From: an uncultured Acidobacteriia bacterium | GTDB taxonomy: Bacteria; Acidobacteriota; Terriglobia; Bryobacterales; Bryobacteraceae | Length of the DNA: 37,681 nucleotides | NCBI GenBank assembly: GCA_903909435.1 | Contig: CAIVVT010000276.1 | Span: 1 to 37,681 of the forward strand | Direction of reading: 5' to 3' | Shown: in pieces, positions 28,927 to 37,120 of the stretch | Layout: every line of letters begins with the position of its first letter | Numbering within the stretch: the stretch's first letter is position 1 | The notes under the pieces: generated by a model | Seen by the model: the letters and a program-made list of their open reading frames with translations, nothing else | What the model was told of the DNA's origin: nothing | Database searches by the model: none | Position numbers and translations under genes: made by a program

Positions 28927-31052
28927 CACAGACCGCTCGGGTCGATGTTATGCGCGCGAAGTTTGGCTTCGACGGCAGCGCGGGGTGCTCCTCGGGCAAT
29001 AGCCGCGCGTGCGTTCGCAAGGCTGGCCTGGGCATCGTAAGAGGCGGCAGGCGCTTGGGCCGCATGAGCCTGCCCAGGCATGAGCCCAGGAAGTAGCCCA
29101 GCAGGGCCAGAAGCAGGAGGCTGGGAAGCATTGGGCGGTTGTACACCGGAACCGCCGAAGCGAACAGTCGGCACGCTTCCCAGTTGCGGCAAATCTTCCG
29201 CCAGGTCCTGCGAGCCATAGCCATACGGCGCGACCATCCTCGCATCGGCCTGCGCGCGGGTCATCGCGGCGCCGTAGTGCGATTGGGCATAGTCGTGCGT
29301 CACCTGCACGAGCTGTTGCAGGATTTGCGGGGTGATGAACCCATTGCCGAACAGCGAGGACAGATGCCCCTTCAGTTCTTCCGGCAGGCCAAAGTGGTTC
29401 ATGACCATCTGCACGGTGCTGTTACGTGCGCCCATGCCAGGGTTGATGCCGCGCAGGAAGCTGTCCAGCGCCGCCTGATCGAGCGGGCCGCCGTTCTTGT
29501 TGGCGTTGCCCAGAGCCGTCGTCAGGCCGGTGTATGCGCTATAGGCTTCCTGATACTTCTTGGACTCGTCCGAGCCCCAGAAGTTGTCATGAACGCTCTG
29601 GATTTCCTTCGGGCCATAGGGGTTATCGGCGACCTTCGACACCTTGCCGTCAGGTCCCACGGCGTAGGCGTTGTGATCGCTCGGCAGGATGCCGACCTTT
29701 GCCCGCTCGGCGGGGTCGGTCAGGGGGCGAGGTTCCGCACCGGCCATGGCTTGCAGGCTTGGGCCGTTCGGGCCGTTGGAAGCCATCATGCCCGCCGGGA
29801 TCGGCCCGGCGTTCGGGTTGTTCACCGACGCCAGCTTGCCGAACGGATCGGCCTGCGTCGCACCGCCGGGGCCGCTGGCCACCGTCTGGTATTGCGTCCC
29901 CGGAACCGGAACCGCGCGCCCGTCCGGCCCCCACATCATGTCCTTCGGGGCATCCAGCGGATGCATGGTGCGCTGCTGGATTTCCTGGGCAGCTTGCAGG
30001 CCCTGCATCCACGGCAGGGAGCCTTGCGGATGGCTCAGGCGCTCTTGGATATAGGCGCGCTCCTGCGGCGTGGCGTAGGGGCCTGTGGGCGGTCCCTGAG
30101 GCGCTTGCGGGGCCTGGGGCTGCATCTGTGGAGCCGCGCCCCCCATCGGCGGGAGCGAAGCGCCGACAGGGGGGGCTCCCATACCAGCAGCGGGAGGAGC
30201 ACCGCCGGGGGAGGGTTGCGGCGCGGGGGATTGTCCAAACCCCTGGCCGAATTGCGCCGGCTGGCCAAGCTCAACGCCCGCCATGCCCGACAGCAGTTGA
30301 TGCCGCAGGTTCGGGTCCGCCAGATTGATCGGCGCGCTGGGGTCAATGCCGACTTGCTTGCCGACCGTGCCCGCGTAGGCGCCGGGATTGTTGCCACCCG
30401 CAGCCGGAGCCCAACGGTTGATCGCTCCTGCCAGAGTGCCGATCCCGTCGCGCTTGCCGTAGTTGGCGAGGTTCATGTCCGCCGCGCGCCAGCCGTTTTC
30501 CGGCGTGTCGAACTTGGCATATGAGCCGTCAGAGCCCACCTGGCCCTGCCACATCTGGCCGCCGCCTAGGTTGGTCACGTTGACCGGGTTGTTGTCCCGC
30601 ATCCCGCGCGGCCTGAGCGCCGAGGCGAGAGCGGCGTTCTGGGGCGGCGGCGGGGCGCTTTGCGGAGCCAAGGCGCTCGCCAGAGGCGGCGGGGTCTGAG
30701 CCGTGGGAGCCGTGGCCGGCGCCCCTCCACCCACCTGCACTGGCGCGGCGATTTGATCCGGCCCATAGATGCCGCGCTGAGCGTCGGCGGCGGCGTTCGT
30801 CTGGCCGGCCTGAACCTGACCCAGCAACTGGTGGTCATTACGGTTGCGCGCCCATTGCAGGAGTGCTTCGGCGAGAAGGTTTGAACCCAACGCCCCCGGC
30901 GTGCGGATGTTCTGGCCGCCTGTTTCCTGCATGGAGCGCAGCGCGTCGGCGAGATACTGTGACTTCTGAATAGCCGGAATCGCCTGCGGCCCGGCGTATT
31001 GCTGGGCCATCTGGGCAAGGAGCGTCGCTGGCAACTGTTGCGAAGCCGCCAT
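28926..31052 (-). CDS. Internal virion protein with peptidoglycan-hydrolase-like domain (708 aa)
   Basis: ATG 31052 overlaps the previous stop (TGATG); the longer open frame to 31532 only shadows another gene. Residues about 149-263 hold a lysozyme-like virion domain (RGMRDNNPVNVTNLGGGQMW, YAKFDTPENGWRAADMNLAN, TLAGAINRWAPAAGGNNPGA), a 'R..NNP.N....Wqg' pattern of phage murein-degrading virion proteins. Flanking parts are Gln/Pro/Ala-rich linkers and a helical C-terminal half. It likely opens the cell wall during DNA entry. Residues 31-65 resemble the neighbouring 102-residue protein. Confidence 0.7.
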   Translation of the reverse strand: MAASQQLPATLLAQMAQQYAGPQAIPAIQKSQYLADALRSMQETGGQNIRTPGALGSNLLAEALLQWARNRNDHQLLGQVQAGQTNAAADAQRGIYGPDQIAAPVQVGGGAPATAPTAQTPPPLASALAPQSAPPPPQNAALASALRPRGMRDNNPVNVTNLGGGQMWQGQVGSDGSYAKFDTPENGWRAADMNLANYGKRDGIGTLAGAINRWAPAAGGNNPGAYAGTVGKQVGIDPSAPINLADPNLRHQLLSGMAGVELGQPAQFGQGFGQSPAPQPSPGGAPPAAGMGAPPVGASLPPMGGAAPQMQPQAPQAPQGPPTGPYATPQERAYIQERLSHPQGSLPWMQGLQAAQEIQQRTMHPLDAPKDMMWGPDGRAVPVPGTQYQTVASGPGGATQADPFGKLASVNNPNAGPIPAGMMASNGPNGPSLQAMAGAEPRPLTDPAERAKVGILPSDHNAYAVGPDGKVSKVADNPYGPKEIQSVHDNFWGSDESKKYQEAYSAYTGLTTALGNANKNGGPLDQAALDSFLRGINPGMGARNSTVQMVMNHFGLPEELKGHLSSLFGNGFITPQILQQLVQVTHDYAQSHYGAAMTRAQADARMVAPYGYGSQDLAEDLPQLGSVPTVRFGGSGVQPPNASQPPASGPAGLLPGLMPGQAHAAQAPAASYDAQASLANARAAIARGAPRAAVEAKLRAHNIDPSGL

Positions 31053-31360
31053 CAGAAGAACGCCGGAATCGGGCTGGGCACGCCCATGGCGCCCAGACCG
31101 TTCATCGCCATCTTGCCAAGCCCCATCAGGCCCCCAGGGCTTTGCGGTTGCCCCTGCCCCGGCTGTTGTTGCTGTGTTTGATGTAGCAGGAACGCCGCGC
31201 CTAGATCCGCGCCCAAGGCGCCGGGTGTCGTCGGGCTGTTCGCGGGCGAGCCGAGGCTTTGAAGCGCGGCGGCCAGGGCCTGACTGCGCGGCGTCTGTCC
31301 ACCCCCCAGCGGCTGTTGCGGGGCCTGTTGCATGGGATACTGCGCGCCATAGGGGATCAT
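31052..31360 (-). CDS. Gln/Gly-rich small virion protein, partial paralogue of the next gene (102 aa)
   Basis: The segment SQALAAALQSLG with TTPGALGADLGAAFLL matches SQYLADALRSMQ with RTPGALGSNLLAEALL in the N terminus of the 708-residue protein next to it. The rest is Gln/Pro/Gly-rich (HQTQQQQPGQGQPQSPGG). It is coupled on both sides by overlaps. A small ejection or linker component is plausible; function unknown. Confidence 0.6.
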   Translation of the reverse strand: MIPYGAQYPMQQAPQQPLGGGQTPRSQALAAALQSLGSPANSPTTPGALGADLGAAFLLHQTQQQQPGQGQPQSPGGLMGLGKMAMNGLGAMGVPSPIPAFF

Positions 31361-32520
31361 TGAAGCGCCCCATAATCGACCATGTAGAAGCCGGACGGAT
31401 GCACGTGCACCGCGTCGGGCCGGGTCTTGATGACCTCCTGAGCCATGACGCCGACGTGCCGCTTGACCGCATCCCAGACGTAGCGGAACGAATACGTCGG
31501 GAAGCCGCCGAGGGTGTCGCCGGTCGGGACAATGTCGCGCTTGAGGCGAACGTCCGACATCGCCATTATCGCCGCTGATCCGAGGCTGAACAGACCGCCC
31601 ATGCCGGACTGGTAGTTGGCCAGCTGGGCCTGATATTGCGCGTTCTGCTGCTGGGCTTGGAGCCCATAGGCGCCGGTCACATCGGTCGGCGAAACGCTTG
31701 TCTGCGCCGCGGTGCTTTGCGGGGCCTGCACCTGGCTGGACGACATCAGCGAGTTGAACTCGTTGATCGGGTTCTGCTGGGCATAGGCCGTGTTGTTGAA
31801 CTGCTGCTGATTGGCCGCGTTGTAGAGGTTGGCGTTGGCTGCACCTTGGCCGAACTGCTGGGCCTGGGCGGAATTGGCGAACTGTCCTTGCGCCGCTTGC
31901 TGGCCGAACAGCAGGTTCTGTTCCGCGTTGCCCGAGTTGACCGCGTTGTTGGCCACCTGGGCGCGCTGGGAGGCTTGGCCCTGATCAAACAGCGTCTGGC
32001 TGTTCTGATAGGCCGCATCGTTCGGATTCAGGCCCTGGGCGATCAGTTGAGCGTTCTGGTGTTCGGCCGCCTGATCCATCTGGGGTTGCAGAAGCCCCAT
32101 TTGGGTGTTGTAGTTGGAGTTGATCGTATTACCGACCGCCTGGTTGAAATCGGATGGGCCGATCGACTGCTGCACCGGGCCGGACTGCACATTGCTCGCC
32201 AGCGGCCCCGTGGGCGCAAGCGGCGTGTTCAGCGCGTTCTGGACGTTGCCAAGCTGATTGTTGGCGATGCCCAACGCCGACCCCTGCGCCTGGGTCGTCT
32301 GGTTGAAGATGTTTTGTTCAGCCGGGCTCAGGCTGGTGTTCTGCGTCCACTGGTTCGTGGTCGGGTCTTGCGAATAGTTCACTGAGCCGTAAGGCCCGTT
32401 GACGTTGGTGTTATTCAGCTGCGATTGAAACTGCGCCGTCGCCTTGTTGGACGCGGTTTGCGCGTTGGCGACCACCGTAGGATCGACGGGCGTGGGCGCG
32501 CTGGGAGCGGATTTGCCCAT
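31357..32520 (-). CDS. Virion protein with C-terminal S74 intramolecular chaperone domain (387 aa)
   Basis: Residues 1-315 are Gln/Asn/Ala-rich and helical, opening MGKSAPSAPTPVDPTVVANA with PYGSVNYSQDP. The last ~70 residues start MSDVRLKRDIVPTGDTLGGF and contain FRYVWDAVKRHVGVMAQEVI and the ending HPSGFYMVDY. This is the peptidase S74/endosialidase chaperone signature with Ser-Asp at the expected self-cleavage point. In spikes the domain trimerises beta-helices and is removed; here it follows a helical, Gln-rich body. It overlaps the GNAT gene by 110 bases. Confidence 0.75.
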   Translation of the reverse strand: MGKSAPSAPTPVDPTVVANAQTASNKATAQFQSQLNNTNVNGPYGSVNYSQDPTTNQWTQNTSLSPAEQNIFNQTTQAQGSALGIANNQLGNVQNALNTPLAPTGPLASNVQSGPVQQSIGPSDFNQAVGNTINSNYNTQMGLLQPQMDQAAEHQNAQLIAQGLNPNDAAYQNSQTLFDQGQASQRAQVANNAVNSGNAEQNLLFGQQAAQGQFANSAQAQQFGQGAANANLYNAANQQQFNNTAYAQQNPINEFNSLMSSSQVQAPQSTAAQTSVSPTDVTGAYGLQAQQQNAQYQAQLANYQSGMGGLFSLGSAAIMAMSDVRLKRDIVPTGDTLGGFPTYSFRYVWDAVKRHVGVMAQEVIKTRPDAVHVHPSGFYMVDYGALQ

Positions 32521-32959
32521 CTACGCGGCCCGTGTACCAGGACGAGCGCAGCCACTCCTTGCGGAGCAGGCCGCTGATAACCGCGTCATCCGAGCCGAAA
32601 CCATGCCGTATAAGTCCCTCGCGTTTGAACCCAAACACTTCAAGGAACCGCCGTGCGCTGGCCGCTTTGCGCGGTGTGACAGTGGTAATCCGGTTGCAGT
32701 CTAACTGATCAAACGGGTAGGCTAGGAGTTGCCTTAGAATGTTGCGCGTCAGCCACCTCGGCGACTCCGACGCGACGGACACTTCAATGTTGCGATAAGC
32801 CGGCATGTGGTTGGTGAACACCAGACCGCCGAGAGGCTTGCCCTCCTCGCTCTCAATGCCGATCGCCCATTTGATCGCCGAGAACTCGCCGTCCATCATT
32901 GGGATTCGGATCGCCACCCATGCCGCCACGTCCGCCGGACGATCGATCACAACGCGCAT
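32411..32959 (-). CDS. GNAT-family N-acetyltransferase
   Basis: This 182-residue protein shows the GNAT fold: IKWAIGIESEEGKPLGGLVF (strands 2-4), VSVASESPRWLTRNILRQLL (acetyl-CoA binding region) and CNRITTVTPRKAASARRFLE followed by FGFKREGLIRHG. Such acyltransferases sit among tail genes of several podoviruses and may modify virion or host proteins. ATG 32959 overlaps the spike stop. The C-terminal 36 residues overlap the S74 gene and are basic and low in order. Confidence 0.78.
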   Translation of the reverse strand: MRVVIDRPADVAAWVAIRIPMMDGEFSAIKWAIGIESEEGKPLGGLVFTNHMPAYRNIEVSVASESPRWLTRNILRQLLAYPFDQLDCNRITTVTPRKAASARRFLEVFGFKREGLIRHGFGSDDAVISGLLRKEWLRSSWYTGRVDGQIRSQRAHARRSYGGRQRANRVQQGDGAVSIAAE

Positions 32960-34461
32960 CAGTAGCACTCCATCTCATAGTTGACGGATTGGGCCGATGT
33001 GACGGTTCCGCTGGCCACAAGGCTGATGCTTGCCCCCGTCGTGGAGGTTGGCGACATGGTCACGGTCATCTGCATCTGGCCGTTGGCGAAGCCGTACGGA
33101 TAGGCGTGAAGCGTGCTGGTCAACTGAGCATTGGGACAAGCCAGCGGATAGGTGACAGCCGTGGTGAGGATGGTGTTTGCCGCGCCTGTGACCGTGAACG
33201 TCCCCCACTCATGGATAAGGCCCGTGGGGTCCTTGCGGTAGCCGTTTGAGGCGTTCAGGTTCTCAACATGGGCGTTGGCCGACCATGGCCCCGATGTGTT
33301 CGCCATAGGCTCTGCGCCTGGCGTGATGACGCCTGTAGTCGGGACCGAAACCTGATTGAAGCCATAGCCGCCGTTGTCATGGATCAACGTCGATGTGCCG
33401 AGCGAGATGAACGCCGCCGGGTCCTGGTTCTTGATCCCGTCACCGGTGTGGTTCCAGATCACCGGAGAACTGATCGAAATCTTGCAGCCGGCGCAGTGGA
33501 CAATGTCGATCCCCGCGGCTGGTCCCGTCGCCACCCACGAGGCGATGTTGACCGTCATGGCGGTTGTCAGGCTGTCATCGATCTTGATGTTGTCGCCCAC
33601 CGTCGCTGTGTCGAAATTGCTCAGTTCGCCGAGGAAGATTTCGCGGTTGGCTTCAGTGACAAGGGTAGTGTCCACCACGAGATTGGAGCCGTTGGAGATG
33701 ACATCGACCTGACCCGTGGCCAAGCCCCCAAACGCCCCGCCCATCCTGATGCCAACGGCGCTAGAGGCGATCTTGCCCTGGTCGAGGAACAGGCCCGCCT
33801 TGTAGCCGCTCACCAGCCCATTGAGACGGATCGCGTCGTTTGAGCCGCGAGCCTCAAAGCCCTGCACAAACACCTCATCGACCCCATCGAACCACGCCCC
33901 GTTGTAGAGCTTGCCGGTCCCGTCCTGACCGTCCCAGATCAGGTTGCTGATCATCGACCGGGCCAGCTTCTTGACGTGAAATCCTGACGCCGCCGTCATC
34001 GTGGTTGTCGAGGTGATCTTGAACCCACCGACATACCAGTTGGCATATCCGTTGGTCCCGTCGCCGATGGTCAGCAGATCAATGTTCGTGCTGGCCCCGG
34101 TGTATTTCAGGACGGTCTGATACGGGCCGGAACCAATGATAGCCGAGCCGTTCAATCCCCCCGAAGGAACCGCCAGCGCCCCCTTGAACACGCAGGTTCC
34201 GGGGGGAAGGACCAGCAGCGTGTTTGACGCCGCCTTGAGAAAGAACGCCTGCAACGCCGTGGTGTCGTCGGTCGATCCGTCGCATTTGACCTTGTAGTTG
34301 GTCGCGTAGAAGGTGTTGGTGTAATTGGCCCCGAGCTGGGTGAAGGCGGCGTTGATCTGGGCTTGCGAGCGCGCCATGTTGACGATCGCCGGGATTTGCG
34401 GCGCGGCCTGGGCCAGAGCGACCGAAGGAGCCAAACACGCCAGCAGGGCGAGCCGCCTCAA
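32959..34461 (-). CDS. Beta-helix tailspike-like protein with signal peptide (500 aa)
   Basis: TTG 34461 is fixed by TTGA overlap with the preceding gene. The N terminus MRRLALLACLAPSVALAQAA is a predicted Sec signal (cleavage after ALA). Residues 58-73 (KVKCDGSTDDTTALQAFF, the pectate-lyase-3 start motif) open a right-handed beta-helix (to about residue 370), followed by a beta C-terminal domain (GLIHEWGTFTVTGAANTILT). This is a receptor-binding/depolymerase type spike. Initiation at Met-29 would remove the signal but loses translational coupling. Confidence 0.75.
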   Translation of the reverse strand: MRRLALLACLAPSVALAQAAPQIPAIVNMARSQAQINAAFTQLGANYTNTFYATNYKVKCDGSTDDTTALQAFFLKAASNTLLVLPPGTCVFKGALAVPSGGLNGSAIIGSGPYQTVLKYTGASTNIDLLTIGDGTNGYANWYVGGFKITSTTTMTAASGFHVKKLARSMISNLIWDGQDGTGKLYNGAWFDGVDEVFVQGFEARGSNDAIRLNGLVSGYKAGLFLDQGKIASSAVGIRMGGAFGGLATGQVDVISNGSNLVVDTTLVTEANREIFLGELSNFDTATVGDNIKIDDSLTTAMTVNIASWVATGPAAGIDIVHCAGCKISISSPVIWNHTGDGIKNQDPAAFISLGTSTLIHDNGGYGFNQVSVPTTGVITPGAEPMANTSGPWSANAHVENLNASNGYRKDPTGLIHEWGTFTVTGAANTILTTAVTYPLACPNAQLTSTLHAYPYGFANGQMQMTVTMSPTSTTGASISLVASGTVTSAQSVNYEMECY

Positions 34462-36122
34462 AGCTGGCCCCCATTCTGGTACTGCACATCAAAGCTGATC
34501 AGCTGACACGGCACATCGAACGGCAGGGCCGGTTCGGTGATCAGCACATCACCCGAGCCATTGACCGCCAGGATATTGGCCATCGTCGAGTCCGTCGCCA
34601 CGTTCTGGGCGTTCGGGTCCGACTGGATCGAGACCTGCATTGCAACCGAGCCGAAATAGCCCATCCCCGATGTCGAGGTCCAATCGTAGCGGATCTCCGA
34701 TTGTACAGCCCCCCGGTCCACCACGCTAGGCGTCGCCGAGGGCATGGTGAGGCTGAAGTCGGTGTTGATGTCGATCGCGGGAGCAACAATCCCCGAGGTG
34801 TTGAGGAGCGGGCGCACCATGGTAAACTGCTTGGTCGCCGCTGAGCCGAAGTTGCTGAACGCCGGAAGCATGTTCGCGGTGATGGTGACGCCGTTGTCAG
34901 ACGCTCCCACATCCCATTGATAGACGCCCGAGGTCGAGCCGAAATAGATCGCGTCGTTCGCAATCTCCCAGCAGAAGGCGTTGATCCCCATCAGCCGACA
35001 CCATGCCCCGGTGCTCATGTTCTGCACGAACTGCACCGAGGTTGAGAAGGAAGCCGTTGGGATATTGAAGATGGCCAGCGAACCCGCGTCGGCGTTGGCG
35101 TCGTTGGAGGTGGTGTCCCCCGGATAGAGGATGCCTTGCCAGCCGGTGTTGCCCTTGTAGGCTCGGACAGCAGCCGCAAACGCCGGTGCGATCTTGCTCG
35201 TCAGGGCCACGGTGTTGTCCGCCGCCCGATCGAGGTTCATGGCTTGGCTGAGGGGAATAATCCCATCGGTGGCGATGATGACCAGATCGGACCCGTACTT
35301 GACCAAAGCCTTCTGGCCGATCGGCTTGCCGAAGTCGTAAACCCCGGTCAGGGTCCAGCTGTTGGCGTCGGAGGGGTCTATCCCCGAATAGAGCGCGATC
35401 TGGCCCTGGTCGGTCATGAACACAGCATATTGGTCGGCTGTCACCCCAAACTGCCACGACCACGTCTCCACAGCGATCAGCCGGCCACCCTTGGAGAAGA
35501 TGGACCCCAGGTCGAGCAGCTGCATCGCCCCCCCGACCGCTCCAGCCGCCGGGAACCAGACGTGAAGGGTGTTCTTCTCGATGCACAGCAAACGCCCCTG
35601 GTGAGGCGCGCAGGCCAGCAGGTTGGTTGATGTCAGGGTGATCGAGCCTGACGAGCCTGTGATGGCCGGGAGCGTCGCCCAGGTCCCGGCGTTGTAGCCT
35701 ATGGGCGTGTCTGTCCCATTCATGGCGATCAGCCATTGACCGGCCGCGTTGGCGAAGTGGGTGGCGTTCCAAATGTTGTTGGAAAACCCGCTATAGACCG
35801 GGGCTCCCAGAGCGGCGCCCTGAACCGTAACATCGTAGAGGTTGCCCCCCGCCGAGGCGAACAGCGTATCTCCGCTGGCTCCCCCGCGATAGGCCATCAT
35901 GGACTTTACCGGAGCCGCCGTGCCGGTCTGCTGCGGGATAAACCCGCGCCTGACTTCGCAATAGCCAGAGCGCGGAATCCAGTTGTCGAGAATGACCGCG
36001 TTTTGCGGCGGCATACCCGCCAATGGGCTTTGTGCATCCCAGCCGCCAACCGGCGCCGGGATCGACCTTGCCAGGTTGATCTGCCGCTTTTGCGTATTGG
36101 CTCGGACCGCTTGCCGAACCAT
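34458..36122 (-). CDS. Tail hub/nozzle protein (P22 gp10-like position)
   Basis: This 554-residue beta-rich protein begins MVRQAVRANTQKRQINLARS with the family-like PAPVGGWDAQSPLAGMPPQN and VILDNWIPRSGYCEVRRGF, then repeated beta blades (LFASAGGNLYDVTVQG, VFMTDQGQIALYSG). It corresponds to the tail hub or stabilisation protein between the adaptor and the receptor-binding proteins of short-tailed phages. It begins two bases after the adaptor stop. Confidence 0.72.
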   Translation of the reverse strand: MVRQAVRANTQKRQINLARSIPAPVGGWDAQSPLAGMPPQNAVILDNWIPRSGYCEVRRGFIPQQTGTAAPVKSMMAYRGGASGDTLFASAGGNLYDVTVQGAALGAPVYSGFSNNIWNATHFANAAGQWLIAMNGTDTPIGYNAGTWATLPAITGSSGSITLTSTNLLACAPHQGRLLCIEKNTLHVWFPAAGAVGGAMQLLDLGSIFSKGGRLIAVETWSWQFGVTADQYAVFMTDQGQIALYSGIDPSDANSWTLTGVYDFGKPIGQKALVKYGSDLVIIATDGIIPLSQAMNLDRAADNTVALTSKIAPAFAAAVRAYKGNTGWQGILYPGDTTSNDANADAGSLAIFNIPTASFSTSVQFVQNMSTGAWCRLMGINAFCWEIANDAIYFGSTSGVYQWDVGASDNGVTITANMLPAFSNFGSAATKQFTMVRPLLNTSGIVAPAIDINTDFSLTMPSATPSVVDRGAVQSEIRYDWTSTSGMGYFGSVAMQVSIQSDPNAQNVATDSTMANILAVNGSGDVLITEPALPFDVPCQLISFDVQYQNGGQL

Positions 36123-36124
36123 CG

Positions 36125-36823
36125 TCAGACCCCAAACGATCCGTCGGGAAGATTAACCCGGTTCAAATCCACAGGCTGAGGCGCGAGGCTGAGCATGGTT
36201 GAACCCCCATCGTTACCCCTGGCCTGTTCCACCTGGCGCTCATAGGTCGCGAAATCCTCGCCGTACTCCAGCCCCTTGGCCTTGAGGAACCGCCAGCGCA
36301 GGCCGAGCGCCATGAGCGTCTCATCCAGCAGGGCGGTGTCCGTGTCGGCCTGCCATGTGGACTGGCCGACAAGTCCGATGCTCTGACACCAGTTCTTGGA
36401 GATGTACTCACCATAGATCGACTGGCCGGCGGGGGGTGTGGGCGCGAACAGGAAGGTCCCCGTCCTCTCCCGGAACGCCAGATAGACCGTCGAATAGACA
36501 GGCTGGGCCTGTATCCATTGCCATTGGCGCGGGGTGATCGGGCCGGTGATCGGTCTGCGGGTCGTGCGGTTGAAAAAGCTGTTCGGCAGCCAGCGGGCCA
36601 GATCCGATGGAATGGCCGTGGCCTGGGACTGCGTCGCCGTGGTGGTGAAGCGGAACTCTTCGTTGAGAATCTGCCAATTGTGAGCACTGGCCAGCGTCTG
36701 GCCTTCCTCATTGGCCAGGGCGAGCATCTGCAACACCTGACGGTCGCTTGATCCGACCACGGTGGCCGGCACAGGCAGCGATAGCAGCGCCGTAACGGTC
36801 TGGATCAGCGACAGCAGGGACAC
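36125..36823 (-). CDS. Head-tail adaptor protein (P22 gp4-like)
   Basis: GTG 36823 is preceded by GGGGAGG. The 232-residue product has the small helical opening MSLLSLIQTVTALLSLPVPA, then LANEEGQTLASAHNWQILNE and a beta segment FFNRTTRRPITGPITPRQWQ. This opening plus 'L...eG..l...w..l' is the pattern of podoviral adaptor proteins that bind below the portal. It lies between a junction-proximal gene and the tail hub. Confidence 0.72.
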   Translation of the reverse strand: MSLLSLIQTVTALLSLPVPATVVGSSDRQVLQMLALANEEGQTLASAHNWQILNEEFRFTTTATQSQATAIPSDLARWLPNSFFNRTTRRPITGPITPRQWQWIQAQPVYSTVYLAFRERTGTFLFAPTPPAGQSIYGEYISKNWCQSIGLVGQSTWQADTDTALLDETLMALGLRWRFLKAKGLEYGEDFATYERQVEQARGNDGGSTMLSLAPQPVDLNRVNLPDGSFGV

Positions 36824-37120
36824 CTACGCGACCTCCCCTTGATCGGCGGCTTTCGCGCGGCGAGCGGCGAAGGGCTTGGGCGGCGGTTCGGGTTTGACGG
36901 CCGGATCGCGAACGCTGATCATCGGCTTGCCGGGGCCTTCATCCTCCGGTGTGTTCAGCCACGCGTCATAGGCGTCGGGATGATTGGCGATGTCCGCGTC
37001 GGTGGCCTTGCGCGGGCCGTCGCGGGTGGAGCTGTCCAGCTGGTTGCAGAACATCACGCCCCCTTCATCCATCCAGAAGCGCGGGCCGCGGAGCGAGATG
37101 CGTCGTTCAAGCGCCGGCAT
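36824..37120 (-). CDS. Hypothetical structural-region protein (98 aa)
   Basis: The product starts MPALERRISLRGPRFWMDEG and has VMFCNQLDSSTRDGPRKATD, then a Pro-rich basic tail. It overlaps the end of the 192-residue gene by 14 bases and its TAG directly abuts the adaptor GTG. A family of small phage proteins of unknown function has this 'D....v..rdga..r.v...D....h' pattern. Confidence 0.6.
   Translation of the reverse strand: MPALERRISLRGPRFWMDEGGVMFCNQLDSSTRDGPRKATDADIANHPDAYDAWLNTPEDEGPGKPMISVRDPAVKPEPPPKPFAARRAKAADQGEVA

Noticed and set aside
29139..30524. Long plus-strand open frame opposite the 708-residue ejection protein
   Set aside because: Arg/Leu/Gly/His-rich composition and no start context; the opposite strand has a coherent, domain-bearing gene.
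31053..31532. Extension of the 708-residue ejection protein upstream
   Set aside because: The extra 160 codons overlap two coupled genes in other frames and are Arg/Ser/Pro-rich; ATG 31052 overlaps the preceding stop exactly.
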